Part shown: positions 5,747-8,975 of the stretch, piece after piece
Layout: each line of letters begins with the position of its first letter
Numbering within the stretch: position 1 is the stretch's first letter
Assembly (NCBI GenBank): GCA_003152795.1
Contig: PMBA01000178.1
Location: 12,630 to 21,604, forward strand
From: Acidobacteriaceae bacterium
Lineage (GTDB): Bacteria; Acidobacteriota; Terriglobia; Terriglobales; Acidobacteriaceae
Direction of reading: 5' to 3'
DNA length: 8,975 bases
Notes under the pieces: model-generated
What the model was told of the DNA's origin: nothing
Database searches by the model: none
The model's input: the letters and a program-made list of their open reading frames with translations, nothing else
Made by a program: the position numbers and the translations under genes

Positions 5747-6193
5747 CTAGCGCCGGCAAGCGGAGCAGTATCCACCGACTTCAAGCCGTGCCACCAGGAT
5801 GTGGAAGTGGCAATCGCGCTCTAACTGCTTCTTCAAGGATTCGAAGGTTCGACTGACAAATTCGGTTATCTTCCCGCACCTGAGACAAGCCATGTGAATG
5901 TGATCGCGGCCCAGTTTACGTTCGTAGTAATGGCCTTCGCCGTTCAGATGCATCAGGTCGAGCTCATCGATCAGCCCTTGCCGCTTCAGCAGGTCGAGCG
6001 TCCGGTAGACGGTGCTTCGATCGACCGAGGCGTCGACGGTTCGCGCCTTGCGCAGGATCTGGCTGGCGTCCAAATGCCTGGTCGCGGTTTCAATCACACT
6101 TAGAATCGCGCGGCGCGGTCCGGTCATGCGGATGCCGCGTTCGGCCAACTGCGTCTGCAAGCGGCCGGGAATTTCGGTTTGTGGAAGGGGCAT
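5747..6193 (-). CDS. Fur-family metal-dependent transcriptional regulator
   Basis: A 148-residue repressor of usual Fur length. The winged helix occupies about 10-80, with recognition-helix region DRSTVYRTLDLLKRQGLI (58-75). The dimerisation half carries H88, H98 and H100 (GHYYERK...DHIHMACLRCG) and two structural-zinc pairs, C103-x2-C106 and C143-x2-C146. E111 in KITEF stands where PerR proteins have the Asp needed for peroxide sensing, so an iron (Fur) or other metal role seems more likely than PerR; Zur cannot be excluded. ATG 6193 has GGAG 7 nt upstream. The gene is divergent from the barrel/cytochrome pair, and a Fur-type palindrome lies 20 nt before its start, so autoregulation is likely. 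Confidence 0.9.
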   Translation of the reverse strand: MPLPQTEIPGRLQTQLAERGIRMTGPRRAILSVIETATRHLDASQILRKARTVDASVDRSTVYRTLDLLKRQGLIDELDLMHLNGEGHYYERKLGRDHIHMACLRCGKITEFVSRTFESLKKQLERDCHFHILVARLEVGGYCSACRR

Positions 6194-6213
6194 CGGTAAT
6201 CTCCATTTTGGTG

Positions 6214-6230
6214 TTGCGACTGGGTTGCAA
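6214..6230. promoter_or_regulatory. Candidate Fur-family operator upstream of the regulator gene
   Basis: TTGCGACTGGGTTGCAA is a 17-bp imperfect inverted repeat with six of eight arm pairs matching. It is 14 of 17 identical to the perfect palindrome at 6307-6323. It lies 20 nt upstream of the Fur start codon, where binding would block transcription or early elongation. Confidence 0.6.
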
Positions 6231-6260
6231 ATAACATGCGACGGAATCTTACGGCTCCCA

Positions 6261-6266
6261 TTGACA
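6261..6266 (+). promoter_or_regulatory. Possible -35 box for the barrel/cytochrome operon
   Basis: A perfect TTGACA lies 85 nt upstream of the barrel gene. The best -10 candidate at 16-17 nt spacing (around 6283-6288, TCTAGG) matches only three of six bases, so the promoter is tentative. If used, transcription would start near 6295 and the palindrome at 6307-6323 would lie just downstream. Confidence 0.3.
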
Positions 6267-6306
6267 GCGCGGGGAAGCGGACTCTAGGCTTGCATCGTAA
6301 CGCTTT

Positions 6307-6323
6307 TTGCGACTCAGTCGCAA
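6307..6323. promoter_or_regulatory. Candidate Fur-family operator upstream of the barrel/cytochrome operon
   Basis: TTGCGACT-C-AGTCGCAA is a perfect 8-1-8 inverted repeat. It contains the 7-1-7 architecture of Fur, Zur and PerR boxes but with a GC-richer sequence than the classical box. It ends 27 nt before the ATG of the barrel gene. Together with the related site at 6214-6230 it makes the divergent region a likely target of the adjacent Fur-family regulator. Confidence 0.7.
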
Positions 6324-6350
6324 GAAGAAGTGTCGCCACCAGGGGAATCA

Positions 6351-7268
6351 ATGTTCGCGCACGTCATTCTGAAACCTGCCCTGCGGAAGTTTGCCTGTGC
6401 CATTTTTTTTCTTACCCTGTTTCTCTCGCTGCTCTCTTGCCGTTCATCCTGGGCACAAGAGAGTCCTTATATCGTGACCTACGATCATTACCTGGAGGAA
6501 CCCGGCAGTCTGGAGGTCGAGTATTTTTCCACCTTTGGCACCCAGCGCGGCGGAAACGACTTCGACGCTTTCTGGGCGGAGTTTGAATACGGCGTGACCG
6601 CCTGGTGGACGACGGAGGTCTATGTGGCCGGACAGACCACCTTCCACGACAGCACGATTTTCACGGGCACCAGGTGGGAAAACCGGTTTCGCCTGCTGCA
6701 GCGCGAGCACGTAGTCAATCCGGTGCTCTACATCGAGTTCGAGAACACCAACGGCGCCGATAAGATTTTGAAGGAGGTCGAGGGTCATGACGTGGAGTCC
6801 GACTTCGCGGATCCGAATGGCGAATCGCGGAAAGAGCACGACCACGAATTGGAGCTCAAGCTCCTGCTTTCGAGCACCTTCAAGGGCTGGAATGTCGCGG
6901 TGAATCCAATTGCCACCAAGAACCTTTTGCCGAGCGAGCCTTGGGAGTTCGCGTATGCCATCGGAGCCAGCCGTCCGCTTGCGCTCAAGGCCTCGCCAAG
7001 GCGCTGCAGTTTCTGCCCGGAGAATTTTATTGCGGGGGTGGAAATGTACGGCGGCCTGGGCGACACCGAGAGCGCCGGACTGCATGACACGTCTCACTAT
7101 CTCGCGCCGGTGGTGGCGTGGAATCTGCCGTCGGACTGGACGGTTCGCCTCTCGAGCGGCTTCGGTCTGAACGACAACAGCCATCGCCTGCTGCTGCGCT
7201 GGGGGCTGTCGCGCGAGTTCGCGGGCTTTGGCGAGTTGCTCGAGCATTTTCTGGGAGGGCGCCGATGA
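6351..7268 (+). CDS. Predicted outer-membrane beta-barrel protein, Fur-linked
   Basis: A 305-residue exported protein of unrecognised family. Residues 1-35 form a signal peptide: basic start, hydrophobic 14-29, likely cleavage after SSWA (35). An alternative lipobox-like LLSC ends at C30. The mature part alternates aromatic and polar residues as in outer-membrane strands (SLEVEYFSTFG, WAEFEYGVTAWWTTEVYVAG, NRFRLL, NPVLYIEFE, LAPVVAWNLPSDWTVRLSSGFGL, HRLLLRWGLSREF). A charged segment (146-168, HDVESDFADPNGESRKEHDHE-type) could bind metal, and a C219-x2-C222 pair is unusual for a barrel. ATG 6351 is preferred over GTG 6330 because AGGGGA lies 4 nt upstream. Its stop overlaps the next start (ATGA), so translation is probably coupled to the cytochrome. 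The barrel call is inferred from pattern only; substrate is unknown, and the Fur-type operator suggests metal-related regulation. Confidence 0.65.
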   Translation: MFAHVILKPALRKFACAIFFLTLFLSLLSCRSSWAQESPYIVTYDHYLEEPGSLEVEYFSTFGTQRGGNDFDAFWAEFEYGVTAWWTTEVYVAGQTTFHDSTIFTGTRWENRFRLLQREHVVNPVLYIEFENTNGADKILKEVEGHDVESDFADPNGESRKEHDHELELKLLLSSTFKGWNVAVNPIATKNLLPSEPWEFAYAIGASRPLALKASPRRCSFCPENFIAGVEMYGGLGDTESAGLHDTSHYLAPVVAWNLPSDWTVRLSSGFGLNDNSHRLLLRWGLSREFAGFGELLEHFLGGRR

Positions 7269-7774
7269 AAACCGGGTCGATCCTTTTTCTCTCACCCACG
7301 CGCATCGCTCTGGCGACCATCGGCATGATCGTCCTGGGTATCGCTTTGGCTCCAGCGCAGAAGGAAGACCCGGCTGGACGTAAGAACAGGCTGGCGGATG
7401 CCGCGCTGGCCGAGGTGCCCGCGAAGGCAAGCGCGCGGAGCAACCCATTCGAAGGCGACGCTGAGGTGGTGGCTGCCGGAGGGAAACTTTTTGAACAACA
7501 CTGCTCCGATTGCCACGGAAAAAAAGGTGGCGGCACAAGGCACGGGGTGAGTTTACTGCGGGAAGAAGTACAGCAGGCAACTCCCGGCACGCTGTTCTGG
7601 ATCGTGACGAATGGGGTTGTCCGCCACGGCATGCCGGTTTGGTCGAAGCTGCCGGAGCCGGAACGCTGGCAGATTGTATCCTTCGTGGAGTCGTTGAAAT
7701 CACGACCGATCAAGTCGGAAGCGGGACAGTCGCAGCCCGGGAACCCGCCATCGCCGAAACCGGCTTTCCCCTGA
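7265..7774 (+). CDS. Small exported monohaem cytochrome c
   Basis: A 169-residue class I-like cytochrome c that probably acts outside the cytoplasmic membrane. Hydrophobic residues 13-31 form a signal peptide or membrane anchor. The haem site is CSDCH (80-84) in GKLFEQHCSDCHGKKGGG. M123 in VVRHGMPVW is the likely axial ligand, and W138QIVSFVESL is the usual C-terminal helix, followed by a Pro-rich tail. The domain resembles the cbb3-type cytochrome c fold found in many small electron carriers. The start is set by the ATGA overlap with the upstream stop; a longer in-frame opening from 7118 would read through the barrel gene. Redox partner unknown; coupling to the barrel protein and a Fur-type operator suggests a role in metal-linked electron transfer at the cell envelope, which is inference. 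Confidence 0.88.
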   Translation: MKTGSILFLSPTRIALATIGMIVLGIALAPAQKEDPAGRKNRLADAALAEVPAKASARSNPFEGDAEVVAAGGKLFEQHCSDCHGKKGGGTRHGVSLLREEVQQATPGTLFWIVTNGVVRHGMPVWSKLPEPERWQIVSFVESLKSRPIKSEAGQSQPGNPPSPKPAFP

Positions 7775-7809
7775 TCCTGGGGGCGTTGCCCTGCTAAGCT
7801 GGTTGCTGC

Positions 7810-8975
7810 GTGACTCGGAAATACGACGTCATCATTCTCGGAGCGGGCGCTGCCGGCCTGATGTGCGCCACGGAAGCCGGCAAGCGGGGCCGGCGTGTGC
7901 TGGTCCTTGAACGCGGGGATCGACTCGGCAGGAAAATTCTGATCTCCGGCGGCGGCCGCTGCAATTTCACCAACCTGCATACGAACTCAGAGAATTTTCT
8001 TTCGGCCAATCGACACTTCGCGAAGTCGGCGCTCGCCCGCTACACTCCCGCGGACTTCGTGCGCCTCGTCGAAAAGCACGGCATCCCCTATCACGAGAAA
8101 AAGCTCGGCCAGTTGTTCTGCGATCGAAGCGCGAGCGACATCACCTCGATGCTGGAGCGGGAATGCCGCGACGCAGGAGTGGAAATCCGGTGCAACACGA
8201 AAGTGGGCAGCGTAGGCAGGGACGAAGCGCGCAACAGCGAATGGTTCACCGTGGCAGCCGAGGACGCAACTTTCAGCGCGCCCGGCCTGGTTGTCGCCAC
8301 CGGAGGTTTGTCGATCGCAAAAATTGGCGCCACTCCCTTTGGCTACGATCTGGCCCGCCAGTTCGACCTGAAGATACTGCCCCCGCGACCCGCCCTGGTT
8401 CCTCTCGTTTTCAGCGAACGGGAGCGCAAGCGCTGGGGCGAGCTGGCAGGAGTCTCCACCGAGGTGGTTGCCTCCACTCGCAAATCAAAACAGACGTTTC
8501 GGGAAAACATGCTTTTTACTCATCACGGCATCAGCGGGCCGGCGATTCTCCAGATCTCTTCTTACTGGGATGGCACGGGGCCGGTTCATCTCGATCTTGC
8601 GCCCGGCCGCAATCTCACGGATGAATTGCGATCGCGCGGCCACCGCGACCAGGAGAGTTGGAAACTGCTGCTGCGAGAAGTCCTGCCCCGGCGCTTCGCC
8701 GATCGCTGGCTCGAAACTTTTCCGTTAGCCGGCAACTCCGATCGCGCCTTCGCCGACGCCGAACGTCAACTTCATGCCTGGGAAATCAAGCCGGAAGGAA
8801 CCGAGGGGTACGGAAAAGCGGAAGTCACCGCGGGCGGCGTCGATACCGGCGAACTTTCCGCCCAGACCATGGAATGCCGAAAAGTGTCCGGCCTTTTTTT
8901 CATTGGAGAAGTGGTCGACGTCACCGGCCAGCTCGGCGGCTTCAACTTCCAGTGGGCATGGGCATCGGGATTCTG
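7810..8975 (+). CDS. HI0933/YhiN-family NAD(P)/FAD-dependent oxidoreductase, C-terminus cut by window edge
   Basis: A predicted soluble flavoprotein of the HI0933-like group (COG2081 type), whose physiological substrate is not established. The 388 visible codons begin with the FAD-binding Rossmann motif ILGAGAAGLMCATEAG (9-24), ending in LVLERGDRLGRKIL, then the family signature SGGGRCNFTN (46-55). Later come LVVATGGLSIAKIGATPFGYDLA, FTHHGISGPAILQISSYW, VTAGGVDT and the C-terminal FIGEVVDVTGQLGGFNFQWAWASG. Only the last 20 or so residues of a roughly 400-residue protein should be missing. GTG 7810 is the only sensible start: an in-frame TAA is 15 nt upstream, and no good Shine-Dalgarno is visible. 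It lies 35 nt after the cytochrome gene on the same strand and could be co-transcribed, although this family is usually found in varied contexts. Confidence 0.9.
   Translation, partial: MTRKYDVIILGAGAAGLMCATEAGKRGRRVLVLERGDRLGRKILISGGGRCNFTNLHTNSENFLSANRHFAKSALARYTPADFVRLVEKHGIPYHEKKLGQLFCDRSASDITSMLERECRDAGVEIRCNTKVGSVGRDEARNSEWFTVAAEDATFSAPGLVVATGGLSIAKIGATPFGYDLARQFDLKILPPRPALVPLVFSERERKRWGELAGVSTEVVASTRKSKQTFRENMLFTHHGISGPAILQISSYWDGTGPVHLDLAPGRNLTDELRSRGHRDQESWKLLLREVLPRRFADRWLETFPLAGNSDRAFADAERQLHAWEIKPEGTEGYGKAEVTAGGVDTGELSAQTMECRKVSGLFFIGEVVDVTGQLGGFNFQWAWASGF

Noticed and set aside
7118..7264. N-terminal extension of the cytochrome c gene
   Set aside because: It would lie inside the barrel gene in another frame, while ATG 7265 gives a good signal sequence and the ATGA overlap.

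Overview
The window looks like chromosomal DNA of an acidobacterium. This is inferred from the high GC, the SOS-mutagenesis cassette of the acidobacterial or myxobacterial kind, dispersed CT(R)AAG-centred palindromes, heptamer repeats in intergenic gaps, and a response regulator that appears fused to an RsbRD_N-like domain. No rRNA or species-level marker is present, so the assignment rests on pattern recognition.

Left third (1-4123, minus strand): an imuA-imuB-dnaE2 error-prone translesion cassette, read right to left. dnaE2 is cut by the left edge, so only its first 357 codons (PHP domain and the start of the polymerase core) are here. Both gaps between these genes (104 and 94 bp) are largely made of 7-bp repeats in inverted orientation, which can fold into long hairpins next to the imuB and dnaE2 start codons. 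imuA carries an in-frame cluster of three palindromes that adds about 39 residues. Upstream of imuA is a good sigma70-type promoter (TTGACA-N17-GATACT) followed at once by a GAAC-N7-GAAT direct repeat, a candidate LexA operator.

Middle (4124-5453): a tRNA-Glu(CTC) gene on the plus strand with its own promoter, bracketed by two imperfect copies of a roughly 65-70 bp direct repeat. Next is a minus-strand response regulator with a REC domain and a C-terminal helical domain resembling RsbRD_N.

Right part (5454-8975): a Fur-family regulator gene (minus) is divergent from a plus-strand pair encoding a predicted outer-membrane beta-barrel protein and a small monohaem cytochrome c, whose reading frames overlap by 4 nt. 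Two copies of a 17-bp Fur-type (7-1-7) inverted repeat lie in the 157-bp divergent region, one just upstream of each start codon. This suggests autoregulation together with control of the barrel/cytochrome pair. A HI0933/YhiN-type flavoprotein follows 35 nt after the cytochrome and runs off the right edge.

The most interesting items are the Fur, barrel and cytochrome c module with its paired operators, the hairpin-forming heptamer arrays that sit exactly in the imu junctions, and the palindromic element read as protein inside imuA.
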